DNA of 64,000 nucleotides from Aliivibrio sp. (GCA_016764915.1 JAESQY010000033.1:1-64000), one strand, 5' to 3'. Shown: positions 9,457 through 18,401, counted from the first letter of the stretch. The notes: a model not told the origin generated them from the sequence alone. Translations and numbers: made by a program.

Positions 9457-11058
9457 ATGTATAAGGACTACTATCAGCTTACTGAGTCTCCATTCTCAAT
9501 TGTACCGAGTGCTCGATTTCTGTTTTTAAGCCACCGTCATCGTGAGGCATTAACCCAATTGCAATCTGGGCTGTCAAATGGAGGAGGTTTTGCGCTGCTG
9601 ACCGGTGAAGTAGGTACAGGTAAAACCACCGTGTCTAGAGCTCTACTTGCTGGGCTTAGCGATAATGTACAAGCAGGATTAATTCTAAACCCTACTTTTA
9701 CTCGTCATGAGTTGCTTGCCAGTATTTGCGATGAGTTTGCGATTGAATACCAATGCAATGACAGCATTAAGTTGCTGAGTGATGCGATTTATCTTTTTTT
9801 ATTGAACAATCACACAAAAGGAATTCAAACCCTCTTAGTCATTGATGAAGCACAACATTTAACACCTGATGTGTTAGAACATCTGCGATTATTAACCAAT
9901 CTGGAAACGGAGAGTCAAAAACTGTTAAAAGTGTTATTGATTGGTCAGCCTGAGCTTCAGCATCACCTTCAGCAGGATAATTTGCGTCAATTAGCGCAAC
10001 GGATCACGGCTCGTTATCATCTGCTTCCTCTTACTGGTGATGATGTAAGTCGTTACATTACTTTTCGACTTCAAATTGCGGGCTGTCATCTGCCACTTTT
10101 TAGTGCCAGCGCAGTTAAGTACATCTCGACGCATACAAAAGGGGTTCCAAGATTGATCAATCTTGTGTGCGATGAATCCTTGCAACTGGGATATCGAGAA
10201 AACAGCAGAACAATCAGTAAAGCTCAAGTCAAAATAGCGTGCCAGAAAGTGATGCACTGGCAAGGAGATAAAGTATCTCAACCATCAAGGAGGCCTCTAC
10301 TTAAGGGAGTAGGACTGAGTTTAATCAGTTTGGCTCTTGCGATAATAAGCTATCGTCTGTTTGTTATACCTGACCGTGATGCCATGATTGAAACAACAGA
10401 GATTCCAGTGGCCGTTATTGAAACCGTTCCTATAGAAGCCGCTAGTCGTCTTACAGATGCAGAGATAACGGCGTTGGTGGAGCAGGCTGGCGATCCAAGT
10501 TTGTCGATGAAAGAGTTGTACCGCGCATGGGGTTATGAGATTGATGTTGGCAGTGCAGAGTGTAGCCGTGGTATGGAGGTAAACCTCTACTGTTATCAAG
10601 GCAGCAACACACTGAAGGAGTTGAGCCGTTTAAATCGTCCGGCTGTGGTTAATTTGACATTTATGCAGCAACGTTTTTTTGCCGTACTGTTTGCCATTGA
10701 ATCTGATTCAGTGGAGTTATTGATGGCTAATCAGAGGGTTAAAGTGCCCATTGAATGGTTTGAAGCGCATTGGAGTGGTGAGTTTACGTTGCTGTGGCAC
10801 TCACCAATAGGCAGTGACAAAGTCTTAAAATTTGGCCAGCAAGGTATGAGAGTGACGCAGTTTGATGTTCTATTGTCATCAGTTTTGGGGTTAAAGAGCA
10901 TTAACTCAAACCATTTTGAGCAACAGTTGCAGAAGAGAGTGGAAATGTTTCAACAACAACAAGGCCTGCAATCAGATGGGGTCATTGGACTAAAAACACT
11001 GTTCGCCTTAGATCTTCTGGTAAATTTGAAAGCGCCGAAATTGGTTAAGGAGCAATAG
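9457..11058 (+). CDS. gspA: Type II secretion accessory ATPase GspA (ExeA family)
   Basis: With GspB it helps assemble the outer membrane secretin of the type II secretion system through the peptidoglycan layer, as shown for Aeromonas ExeA/ExeB. Of its 533 residues, the cytoplasmic AAA part has Walker A GEVGTGKT at 50-57 and Walker B LLVIDEAQ near 127-133. A single membrane segment lies near 283-305. The periplasmic C-terminus ends in a peptidoglycan-binding domain (about 487-523, QKRVEMFQQQQGLQSDGVIG). The stop overlaps the gspB start by one base. The main gsp operon is not in this window. Confidence 0.9.
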   Translation: MYKDYYQLTESPFSIVPSARFLFLSHRHREALTQLQSGLSNGGGFALLTGEVGTGKTTVSRALLAGLSDNVQAGLILNPTFTRHELLASICDEFAIEYQCNDSIKLLSDAIYLFLLNNHTKGIQTLLVIDEAQHLTPDVLEHLRLLTNLETESQKLLKVLLIGQPELQHHLQQDNLRQLAQRITARYHLLPLTGDDVSRYITFRLQIAGCHLPLFSASAVKYISTHTKGVPRLINLVCDESLQLGYRENSRTISKAQVKIACQKVMHWQGDKVSQPSRRPLLKGVGLSLISLALAIISYRLFVIPDRDAMIETTEIPVAVIETVPIEAASRLTDAEITALVEQAGDPSLSMKELYRAWGYEIDVGSAECSRGMEVNLYCYQGSNTLKELSRLNRPAVVNLTFMQQRFFAVLFAIESDSVELLMANQRVKVPIEWFEAHWSGEFTLLWHSPIGSDKVLKFGQQGMRVTQFDVLLSSVLGLKSINSNHFEQQLQKRVEMFQQQQGLQSDGVIGLKTLFALDLLVNLKAPKLVKEQ

Positions 11059-11879
11059 TGTCAAATATCCTTAATGCACTGCATCAATCTGAGCAGCAGT
11101 TTAAAAAACAACAAAGCGTTGAAAGCAGATCCGGTAGCTATCAATATTCAGAAGAGAGAAGAGTGGTAAACCTCTATTTTCTTTTTTCGTTGTTAGTGTG
11201 TATTCCGGCTGCTGTGGTCATGATTATTGCCGTTATTATTAACCCGGAGCCGGCTAAGCAATTCTCTGCCAAATTACTCTCATTTGGTGCTGAGCGAGCT
11301 TTACCGCAGATGACTGCTGTTACCCCTCAAACTCCAGTTGCCATTACTGAGGAGCGGTCAGGGCTCGTTATTCTTGAATATCCTAGCTTTGATACTCAAC
11401 GTATGCCTGAAACAGAGTCTTTCGCTAACAGTAATGATTTACCATTGGATAATACTTTGGTTGTTCAATCTGATAAACCGCAGCAACCTGATGAGAGTGA
11501 GATAGATTTAAATCGTTTGGATATGAGTGAACTCTCACCAGAGATTGTCGCCCGCTTAAAGAGTATCATGCAGAATCAACCACAAGGCTCTGATTCAACA
11601 ATGAGGTCTGATTCGATAGACAATATAGAACAACAGAGTATCGCTCTGCCGAGAAATAGCTCAACCTTTATGGGTAGTCTTCCTGCTTTAAACTTTCAAA
11701 CTCATATTTATTCGAGCCAAGCGAAAAAACGATGGGTCAAGGTAAATGGAGTAGAAGTAAAAGAGGGAGATGACATTACTTTAGGAGTGAGGTTAGAAGA
11801 GATCAAACCGAGAGAAGTGTTAGTAAGTTTCGATGGGCAGTTAATATCGATTCCTTCCCTGTATGAGTGGTCGGGCTAA
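11058..11879 (+). CDS. gspB: Type II secretion accessory protein GspB (ExeB family)
   Basis: Partner of GspA, anchored in the inner membrane with a periplasmic tail. The 273-residue protein starts with GTG (MSNILNALHQSEQQ) and has one membrane segment (about 39-63) and a low-complexity linker. A conserved C-terminal domain (LPALNFQTHIYSS, RWVKVNGVEVKEGD) resembles the GspB/PulB fold. The one-base overlap with gspA argues for coupled expression. Confidence 0.88.
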   Translation: MSNILNALHQSEQQFKKQQSVESRSGSYQYSEERRVVNLYFLFSLLVCIPAAVVMIIAVIINPEPAKQFSAKLLSFGAERALPQMTAVTPQTPVAITEERSGLVILEYPSFDTQRMPETESFANSNDLPLDNTLVVQSDKPQQPDESEIDLNRLDMSELSPEIVARLKSIMQNQPQGSDSTMRSDSIDNIEQQSIALPRNSSTFMGSLPALNFQTHIYSSQAKKRWVKVNGVEVKEGDDITLGVRLEEIKPREVLVSFDGQLISIPSLYEWSG

Positions 11880-11914
11880 TTAACGGTTACTAGCGGTAAC
11901 AAACAGTCTGTAAT

Positions 11915-11949
11915 AAAAAACCAGAACACCTAGATGTTCTGGTTTTTTT
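11915..11949. terminator. Bidirectional terminator between gspB and ygiM
   Basis: A 14-bp perfect stem AAAAAACCAGAACA/TGTTCTGGTTTTTT with a 6-base loop has T-rich tracts on both strands and lies between converging genes. Confidence 0.9.
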
Positions 11950-11954
11950 ATCTC

Positions 11955-12566
11955 TTATGCCCAGCCGTTCTGCTTCTTTTTACGACTAGGAATGATGTGT
12001 GGAAGTAGCAGTCCAAAGATAAGACCAATGCCAGCAACACCGCCGCCATACATGAAGTAACGAAGCAGAAGATCCTCTTTCTGAGTATCTAACTTAGCAC
12101 GTAATTCACGAACCTCAGCTTGAGAAGCCGTTAACTGGTTGTTCATTTCGCTGTAATTTTGCTCTAAACCTTGAATCTGAGCATTTCTTTGAGCGAGAGA
12201 GTCTGACATGCCCGCTTTTTCATCGTTCGCCGCAGTACGAGCATTGGAAAGCAGGTCTTTCACTGTTTTTAGCTCATTCTCAAGTAGAGGCAATCGAATG
12301 GCGATACTCGCTACTTTAGATACGTATTTGCTTTCAACCCAACCTTTACGACCACGAGGATCCAATATTTGAGTAAAACCACTATTTTTATCAGACGTTA
12401 GGTAAGTGATTTTATCACCAGCGTTCACACTACCAATAATTTTAAACTGATTACTAGGGCCTGAATGCATATAGGTAAACAGATTATCGGCAATGTAGCG
12501 AGTTTGCGCTTGAGTTGGAAAAGACATGGTAGCGACAATCATGACTAAGCTAAGAAGATACTTCAC
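11955..12566 (-). CDS. ygiM: SH3-domain membrane-anchored periplasmic protein YgiM family (TIGR04211)
   Basis: The product has a cleavable signal peptide (VKYLLSLVMIVATMSFPTQAQ), a bacterial SH3 domain (about 25-90: YMHSGPSNQFKIIGSVNAGD, GRKGWVESKYVS), a coiled coil (about 95-165), then one C-terminal membrane helix and a basic cytoplasmic end (IPSRKKKQ). This matches E. coli YgiM in order and length (203 versus 206 residues). The function is not defined; an envelope role is inferred. GTG at 12566 is preferred over upstream ATGs because AAAGGA precedes it by about seven bases and it begins the signal peptide. Confidence 0.85.
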   Translation of the reverse strand: MKYLLSLVMIVATMSFPTQAQTRYIADNLFTYMHSGPSNQFKIIGSVNAGDKITYLTSDKNSGFTQILDPRGRKGWVESKYVSKVASIAIRLPLLENELKTVKDLLSNARTAANDEKAGMSDSLAQRNAQIQGLEQNYSEMNNQLTASQAEVRELRAKLDTQKEDLLLRYFMYGGGVAGIGLIFGLLLPHIIPSRKKKQNGWA

Positions 12567-12656
12567 TGTAGAATCCTTTATTGACATTAAATAATAGTTC
12601 ACTGACTAAGGTGAATATTAAAAACTTTTTTCCAATGGTGCAAGGGAGTTGTTTAT

Positions 12657-12684
12657 AAAAAAAGGAAAGCTAAGCTTTCCTTTT
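12657..12684 (-). terminator. Terminator of the DUF47-pit operon
   Basis: An 11-bp perfect stem AAAAGGAAAGC/GCTTTCCTTTT with a 3-base loop is followed on the minus strand by a run of T, about 20 bases after the pit stop. Confidence 0.8.
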
Positions 12685-12703
12685 CTACAATCTCAATTAT
12701 AAG

Positions 12704-13987
12704 TTAGCTGGCAAATGTGGCAATTGATTGCATGATGTAGAAGAAAATAACAGCAAGCAAAGCACCAGCAGGTAGCGTGACAACCCAAGAAGCGACGATA
12801 TTACGTACTACGCCAAGGTTTAGTGCGGCAATGCCTCGGGCAAAACCTACGCCTAATACTGCGCCTACTAAAGTTTGAGTTGTTGAAATCGGCAGGCCCG
12901 TACCAGAAGCGAGTACAACTGTTGTCGCGGTTGCGAGTTGAGCAGCAAATCCTCGACTAGGTGTCAATTCTGTGATGCCAGTTCCAACGGTAGCCATTAC
13001 TTTATGACCCATTGTCGCTAAACCAACCACAATACCAACACCACCAAGAGGAAGAATCCACCAAGCAATTTTACTGGTTGCCGTGATTTCGCCCATATTT
13101 TCTATGGTTGAGGCAATCGCTGATAAAGGCCCAATGGCATTAGCGACATCGTTAGAACCGTGAGCAAACGCCATAGCACAGGCTGTGATTACCATTAAGG
13201 TACTAAAAATACGCTCGACTCCACCAAAACCACGACTGTCTTTTTCGTTATCGTCGGTCACGTTGGCAAATCTGCGGTTTATGTAGTAGTAACCACCGAC
13301 CATTACGATAGCTGAAAGGGCCATTGATAACATCCATGCTTCGCCTGTGGTTAGGTGCAAACCAATATGTTTAAGCCCTTTTTTGATGGTCACAAGCGCG
13401 ATAACCATGGTGGTTATAAACATATAGATAGGGACAAAACGTTTTGCATTGAGCAATGGTGCTTCGGTATCAAATATTAAACGTTGGGCACTGGTAAAGA
13501 TCATATAAGCAAACAGCCCGGATATGAAGGGGGTGACTAACCAACTTCCGACAATACCTTGAACTGAGTCCCAATCAACGGCTTCTGGACCAACTGAAAT
13601 ACAAGCAAAACCGATGATTGCACCAATAATTGAGTGAGTAGTTGATACGGGCCAACCCATATATGAAGCTAATAATAACCAGGTGCCAGCGGCAAGAAGC
13701 GCTGACATCATGCCGTAAATTAATACGTCTGGCTGAGATGCAAATAGTGAGGTATCTATCACCCCTTTGCGGATTGTATCTGTGACTTCGCCGCCTGCTA
13801 AATATGCGCCAGCAAATTCAAAGATCATCGCAATGACGATCGCTTGTTTTACAGTAAGAGCTTTAGAACCAACTGATGTACCCATAGCGTTAGCTACATC
13901 ATTAGCACCAATACCGATTGCCATTAAAAATCCGAAAGCAGCGGCAACGATAAGCAGTAAAGTACCGTGATTCGCAATGATATCCAT
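12704..13987 (-). CDS. pit: Low-affinity inorganic phosphate transporter, PiT family
   Basis: Inner membrane carrier that takes up phosphate, probably as a metal-phosphate complex driven by protons or sodium. The 427-residue protein has about ten to twelve hydrophobic segments and both inverted-repeat PiT signatures: GIGANDVANAMGTSVG near residues 25-40 and HGSNDVANAIGP in the second half. Preceded by 27 nt by the DUF47 gene, its usual partner. There is no downstream gene on the strand; a terminator follows. Confidence 0.94.
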   Translation of the reverse strand: MDIIANHGTLLLIVAAAFGFLMAIGIGANDVANAMGTSVGSKALTVKQAIVIAMIFEFAGAYLAGGEVTDTIRKGVIDTSLFASQPDVLIYGMMSALLAAGTWLLLASYMGWPVSTTHSIIGAIIGFACISVGPEAVDWDSVQGIVGSWLVTPFISGLFAYMIFTSAQRLIFDTEAPLLNAKRFVPIYMFITTMVIALVTIKKGLKHIGLHLTTGEAWMLSMALSAIVMVGGYYYINRRFANVTDDNEKDSRGFGGVERIFSTLMVITACAMAFAHGSNDVANAIGPLSAIASTIENMGEITATSKIAWWILPLGGVGIVVGLATMGHKVMATVGTGITELTPSRGFAAQLATATTVVLASGTGLPISTTQTLVGAVLGVGFARGIAALNLGVVRNIVASWVVTLPAGALLAVIFFYIMQSIATFAS

Positions 13988-14014
13988 TGTATTACCTGTG
14001 AATGAAAAAACCGA

Positions 14015-14695
14015 TTAAGAGCGAGATAACATGAGCTCAAGTCTAGCGCCAACACGCTGTGCCTGATCTGCAATGCCACCAACCCACTCAAGAATTTTGT
14101 AGAGAAACATGATATCGATTGGGTTGTACTTAGATTCTATCACCATCAATTGTTGACAAAGCACAACCTGAAGTGCATCAGTATCATCTTCGATTATGTC
14201 TAATTGATGGATCATTTCAGCAACCAGAGTTACTTCACGGCCTTTAAAGCCAGTCTCTAGTAACTCATCGAGTTCGTTGATTACTTTTTGTGCTTGTTTT
14301 GCTGCATCTAAGCAGCGAATCACATACTCGACAAAACCTTTTTGCATTGAGGATGGAATTTGAAGTTCGCGACCATAGACTCGACCAGATATATCTTTTG
14401 CAAGATTGGCAAGTTTATCTTGTTGAGTGAGAAGCTCTAACATATCGCCACGATCAACAGGCATGAAAAGACCGCGGGGAAGTTTTAAGCGGATTTCACG
14501 TTTTAGTACGTCAGCTTCTTTTTCTAAATGAGAAATTTGTTCACGCAATTCACCAGCAGTTTCCCAGTCATCGTTTGAACAAGCTTCAAAAAAAGGAATC
14601 AGTAGTGAACAACATTCGTTGACACAGATTACATGACGTTGCAAAGGTTTAATTGGGGACTTTGCAAATAACCCCATAATTGTATTTACTGGCAT
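14015..14695 (-). CDS. DUF47 (TIGR00153) Pit accessory protein
   Basis: A 226-residue soluble, helical protein of the DUF47/PhoU-like family, starting MPVNTIMGLFAKSPIKPLQRH. It is rich in Glu/Asp/Lys/Arg heptads typical of the PhoU fold. Genes of this family are nearly always next to pit and are thought to modulate phosphate transport; E. coli has a homologue named YkaA. The arrangement DUF47-pit in one operon supports that role. No Pho box could be assigned with confidence upstream. Confidence 0.88.
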   Translation of the reverse strand: MPVNTIMGLFAKSPIKPLQRHVICVNECCSLLIPFFEACSNDDWETAGELREQISHLEKEADVLKREIRLKLPRGLFMPVDRGDMLELLTQQDKLANLAKDISGRVYGRELQIPSSMQKGFVEYVIRCLDAAKQAQKVINELDELLETGFKGREVTLVAEMIHQLDIIEDDTDALQVVLCQQLMVIESKYNPIDIMFLYKILEWVGGIADQAQRVGARLELMLSRS

Positions 14696-14800
14696 GGTTT
14701 CTAAACCTAATTAAACAAAACCCAATTTGGTGCTTTGTTAAGCGATGGCCATAAAGGCGCGAATGTTAACCCAATCACTGCGGTAATAAAACTATTTTAG

Positions 14801-14816
14801 ATCATCAATTGATGAT
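14801..14816. promoter_or_regulatory. Perfect 16-bp palindrome between the pit operon and ygiF
   Basis: ATCATCAATTGATGAT is a perfect palindrome in the 187-bp region where the DUF47-pit operon and ygiF diverge. Its size and place fit an operator for a dimeric regulator, but no known site is recognised. Confidence 0.3.
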
Positions 14817-14882
14817 ATTTCTGACTTGCCGTAGCGTACTTTTGGCAATATCCTTGATTAGTCACTCGTAAAAGGGTTAATC

Positions 14883-16397
14883 ATGGAAACTGAGATAGAG
14901 TTAAAATTTTTTGTTTTGCCTGAATTTTCTAGTATTTTACAGTCGAAAATTGCGGATGCAAAGATTTTACAACAAAGTAGCAAAAACCTAGGGAATATCT
15001 ATTTTGATACCCCTAGCCAGTTATTAAGAAAACATGACATTGGTTTTCGCATTAGACGATTTGATAATGTGTATGTGCAAACACTGAAAACATCAGGACG
15101 AGTTGTGGCGGGGTTGCATCAAAGACCAGAATACAATGCTGAGCATGACTCTAACTCACCAGATGTTTCGCTGCATCCTGTTGAAGCATGGCCAGAGCAG
15201 GTAAATTTGTCTCAACTTCAACAAGATTTAGAACCGCTATTTGCTACTAACTTTGTCCGTCAGCAGTGGTTAATTGCCATGTCTGATGGTAGCCACATTG
15301 AGTTAGCATTTGATCAAGGCGAAGTGGTTTCTGGTGATGACGTGGCATTGATTTGCGAAGTTGAATTAGAGTTAAAATCAGGTCAAACGGATGCGTTATT
15401 CACGTTAGCAAGAACACTTTCGGAAGATGGAGGTATGCGTTTAGGCAACCAAAGTAAAGCTGCAAAAGGTTATCGATTAGCGGGTGGTCAGTTAAGTGAT
15501 GAAATCAAAGCACTCTCAAGTGTTAACTTGTCCTCTAATGATTCTGTAGAGGACTGTTTTATTGCTTCTTTAGAGCATGCATTGGAACATTGGCACTATC
15601 ATGAGCAGATTTACATTGAACGTTCTGGTGCTCAAGCACTACAAGAGATCTGTACTGCGATCTCCTTTATTAGGCAGATATTAACGGTATTCAGCGGCGT
15701 GATCCCTAGACGTGCAAGTGCGGTTATTCGACAGGAATTAAAATGGCTAAATGAGGAGTTTACTTGGTTAGATCAAGCGAAATATATTTCAGCACTGATT
15801 GAAGATAAAGGTCAACCATTACGACGTCTTGATGCACAAAAGCAGATAGTGAATAATCTCAATCAACAGTTTGAGACATTGCCGGTCAGGAAAGATTGTT
15901 TAACCTTATTACAATCCTCTCGATATTGTGGGTTGTTACTTGATATGAGTCGCTGGATTTTAACCAAAGGATGGCAGCCGTTTCTTGATAATCGTGCAAA
16001 AGAGTTAATGTCTGCCTCTATAGAGGGCTATTCAACAGATCTGCTCAATAATACCTGGCAACAACTGCTCAATGCATTTCCAATTGATGCCAGTTTGCAC
16101 TGTGGGGATTATGTGGCTCAAAAAGTGTGTTTAAGCCGAAATTTAATGACAGGGATCTGTTTTGCAGATATCTATGATGAAGTCCGACGAAGTAAATTTA
16201 GAATGCCTTGGGAAGATCTTCTTGCAGGTATCGATGATCTCGAGATGTTAGAACCGCTGAGGATACAATCAGAATTGCTTGAAGGAGATGAGAAAGATCA
16301 ACTTCTCCGCTGGATAGAACGACAAGAACGGTCCATTTTACATGCAATGAATCAGACCCGAAAAGCTGGGGTAGATATACCACCTTATTGGCAATAA
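14883..16397 (+). CDS. ygiF: Inorganic triphosphatase YgiF (CYTH and CHAD domains)
   Basis: Hydrolyses inorganic tripolyphosphate. The 504-residue protein opens METEIELKF, giving the CYTH signature ExExK (Glu4, Glu6, Lys8). The CYTH tunnel domain fills about residues 1-200, with further conserved RIRRFD and CEVELELKSG. A helical CHAD domain (about 220-500), rich in His/Arg and thought to bind polyphosphate, follows. The phosphate-related context (pit operon divergent) agrees. An AGGG ribosome binding sequence precedes the ATG. Confidence 0.9.
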   Translation: METEIELKFFVLPEFSSILQSKIADAKILQQSSKNLGNIYFDTPSQLLRKHDIGFRIRRFDNVYVQTLKTSGRVVAGLHQRPEYNAEHDSNSPDVSLHPVEAWPEQVNLSQLQQDLEPLFATNFVRQQWLIAMSDGSHIELAFDQGEVVSGDDVALICEVELELKSGQTDALFTLARTLSEDGGMRLGNQSKAAKGYRLAGGQLSDEIKALSSVNLSSNDSVEDCFIASLEHALEHWHYHEQIYIERSGAQALQEICTAISFIRQILTVFSGVIPRRASAVIRQELKWLNEEFTWLDQAKYISALIEDKGQPLRRLDAQKQIVNNLNQQFETLPVRKDCLTLLQSSRYCGLLLDMSRWILTKGWQPFLDNRAKELMSASIEGYSTDLLNNTWQQLLNAFPIDASLHCGDYVAQKVCLSRNLMTGICFADIYDEVRRSKFRMPWEDLLAGIDDLEMLEPLRIQSELLEGDEKDQLLRWIERQERSILHAMNQTRKAGVDIPPYWQ

Positions 16398-16416
16398 ATA
16401 GAGTAATAACTGACTG

Positions 16417-16448
16417 AATCCGTAGCGTTGTACGTTACGGATTTTTTT
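16417..16448 (+). terminator. Terminator after ygiF
   Basis: A 12-bp stem AATCCGTAGCGT/ACGTTACGGATT (one G-T pair) with a 3-base loop is followed by seven T. Confidence 0.85.
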
Positions 16449-16453
16449 AGATG

Positions 16454-17227
16454 TTATTTCTTGTGATCCATTTTTTCTTCGATGGCAGCAAGACGCTGTA
16501 GGATCTGTTGTTGTTGATCCATCATCTGATCCCACTGTTGTTGTTTTAATCGGCGTTGTTGCTCTTTTTCTCTATTTATATGATTCTGTTTCGGTTCAGT
16601 GATGACTGAGCTGATTAAACCTGAAATCATACCAAACATACCAACACCACAAATAATAATGACAGAGGCTAATAATTTTCCGCTAGAGCTGACCGGGTAG
16701 TGATCGCCATAACCTACCGTAGAGATAGTAACAAAAGCCCACCACAGAGCATCGCCACCATCTTTGATATTGGCATCTGGATGCTGACTCTCAATCATTA
16801 GCATTAAACCTGATCCAACCGTGATTAAAATGACCATAATTAAAAATATGGACGCGAGAGTAGTCTCACGACGGTAGGTTTTTAGTTGATGCAGAATCAC
16901 TTTACTGGATCGTAGAATACGAATCAGTCGGAAAATTTGAAAGATACGGGCATAACGAAAGATTTCAATAACTGGCAAGCTAGCAAAAAAGTCAATCCAG
17001 TGGGTTTTTATATACTCAACTCGATTGCTGCTGCGAGCTAAATCTAAAAACAGTTGAAAAAGAAATACGGAGCATATCAAGGTGTCAATCCCGATCAGCA
17101 GCTGGTGACTCTCTGCATTAATGGGTGCGAAAAGAAGAATTGAGATAATGATTAATGAGATGAAAGACAAGAATAACGACATCAAACTCATCGGTTTTAG
17201 GTCGGTTCTGGTAGAGTTAGTGGGCAT
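16454..17227 (-). CDS. Voltage-sensor-type potassium channel
   Basis: A 257-residue membrane protein with the potassium selectivity filter TVGYGD at residues 170-175, preceded by a pore helix (ALWWAFVTIS). The N-terminal half has four hydrophobic segments including an S4-like helix with arginines at three-residue intervals (FRLIRILRSSK, about 99-109), so it is a six-helix Kv-like channel. The cytoplasmic tail (about 213-257) is short, Gln-rich and predicted to be coiled coil, with no RCK nucleotide-binding domain. Probably a tetrameric voltage-gated K+ channel; physiological role unknown. Converges on ygiF. Confidence 0.87.
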   Translation of the reverse strand: MPTNSTRTDLKPMSLMSLFLSFISLIIISILLFAPINAESHQLLIGIDTLICSVFLFQLFLDLARSSNRVEYIKTHWIDFFASLPVIEIFRYARIFQIFRLIRILRSSKVILHQLKTYRRETTLASIFLIMVILITVGSGLMLMIESQHPDANIKDGGDALWWAFVTISTVGYGDHYPVSSSGKLLASVIIICGVGMFGMISGLISSVITEPKQNHINREKEQQRRLKQQQWDQMMDQQQQILQRLAAIEEKMDHKK

Positions 17228-17477
17228 TATTACCTCATAAATGTGGCGTGAAGAACATCAATAGAACCATCATCTTAAAAGGTAGAGTGGTTAGTCAAAT
17301 AAAGTTTGATATAGAAATATCAATTATTTTTTAAATCGTTCAATTTTTATATGGGAACAATGATTGCGCTTTTTATCATTTTGTTTCTCTTTTCACTTCA
17401 TTATTCTTTTCCTCTCTTATGTAACATTCTTTTGTAAACCATTAGTTTTGCACTTACATAAGGTACACAGGAGAAAA

Positions 17478-18212
17478 ATGAATACTATTAATAAAACAGT
17501 GTTAGCTATTTTTACTACGTTTCTTGCCACGTCATGTTTTGCAAATTCATGGGGGTACTCAGGGGGTAGTGGGCCTGAACATTGGAGTGACATGGATAGC
17601 TCATTCTCTACTTGCGGCAGTGGCGTGAATCAATCTCCTATTAATCTAACAAAAATGGTAGAGACTAATTTGACGCCTTTAAAATTGAACTACCAAGCTG
17701 GAGGTAATCAGATAATCAATAATGGGCACTCAATTCAAATAAATTATGCTTCAGGAAGTACGTTATCACTTGATGGTGATACTTACTCGTTAAAACAGTT
17801 TCATTTTCATGCCCCAAGTGAAAACAGAATTGAAGGTGAGTCATTTCCAATGGAGGCTCACTTTGTACATGCTGATAAAGAGGGGCATCTAGCTGTTATT
17901 GCCGTTATGTTTAAAGTTGGGCAAGAAAATCTTGAATTAGAGAAAGCCTGGGAATCTATGCCAAATAAACCGCAGGAGAAACAAGCGCTAACGGATGAAG
18001 TCAATGCCGCTTCTCTTCTTCCTAAGAGTCATGATTATTATCGATTTAATGGATCGCTAACCACACCACCTTGTAGTGAGGGCGTTAAGTGGTTAGTCAT
18101 GAAAAACTATGAAACAGCCTCTTCCGAACAGATCTCTAAATTCACTAACATAATGGCACATCCAAACAATCGGCCTATTCAGTCAATCAATGCCAGAGCG
18201 GTAATGCAGTAA
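17478..18212 (+). CDS. cah: Alpha-class carbonic anhydrase, periplasmic
   Basis: Interconverts CO2 and bicarbonate in the periplasm. A signal peptide (about residues 1-22, ending SCFA) precedes the mature WGYSGGSGPEHW start. The zinc ligands are visible as His109 and His111 (FHFHAPSEN) and His128 (EAHFVHAD). The late LTTPPCSEGVKW motif closes the substrate pocket. It is 244 residues, normal for bacterial alpha enzymes. The frame is open upstream to 17364, but ATG 17478 follows CACAGGAG and begins the signal peptide. It sits alone between the potassium channel and glnE, so it may be a lineage-specific insertion here. Confidence 0.93.
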   Translation: MNTINKTVLAIFTTFLATSCFANSWGYSGGSGPEHWSDMDSSFSTCGSGVNQSPINLTKMVETNLTPLKLNYQAGGNQIINNGHSIQINYASGSTLSLDGDTYSLKQFHFHAPSENRIEGESFPMEAHFVHADKEGHLAVIAVMFKVGQENLELEKAWESMPNKPQEKQALTDEVNAASLLPKSHDYYRFNGSLTTPPCSEGVKWLVMKNYETASSEQISKFTNIMAHPNNRPIQSINARAVMQ

Positions 18213-18220
18213 TCAACCGG

Positions 18221-18251
18221 ATTATAGCGCCTAGGTTTTTGGCGCTATAAT
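18221..18251 (+). terminator. Hairpin after the carbonic anhydrase gene
   Basis: An 11-bp perfect stem ATTATAGCGCC/GGCGCTATAAT with a 9-base loop lies nine bases after the stop. The following T tract is interrupted (TACCGTTTTT), so termination is probable but not certain. Confidence 0.55.
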
Positions 18252-18335
18252 TACCGTTTTTGAGTAAGAGTGACTTCCTTGTACATATTGTGATAACTTT
18301 CTAATATATAAAATTATTTATTAGCAATGCCACTG

Positions 18336-18374
18336 AAAATCAACAGTCAGTGAAATACTGACTGTTGATTTTTT
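18336..18374 (+). terminator. Strong intrinsic terminator or attenuator just before glnE
   Basis: A perfect stem of about 16 bp (AAAATCAACAGTCAGT with ACTGACTGTTGATTTT) and a 5-base loop is followed by T residues. It ends less than 30 bases before the glnE ATG, too close for a separate promoter downstream to be obvious. Confidence 0.75.
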
Positions 18375-18401
18375 ACAATGCGAACAAGTAAAGGATGAAA
18401 C

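Noticed and set aside
17432..17460. Promoter TTGTAA-17-TACATA before the carbonic anhydrase gene
   Set aside because: Its start point would fall on the ribosome binding site; the match is weak.
17364..17477. Upstream extension of the carbonic anhydrase frame
   Set aside because: It would put a second hydrophobic stretch before the true signal peptide, and ATG 17478 has the clear AGGAG site.
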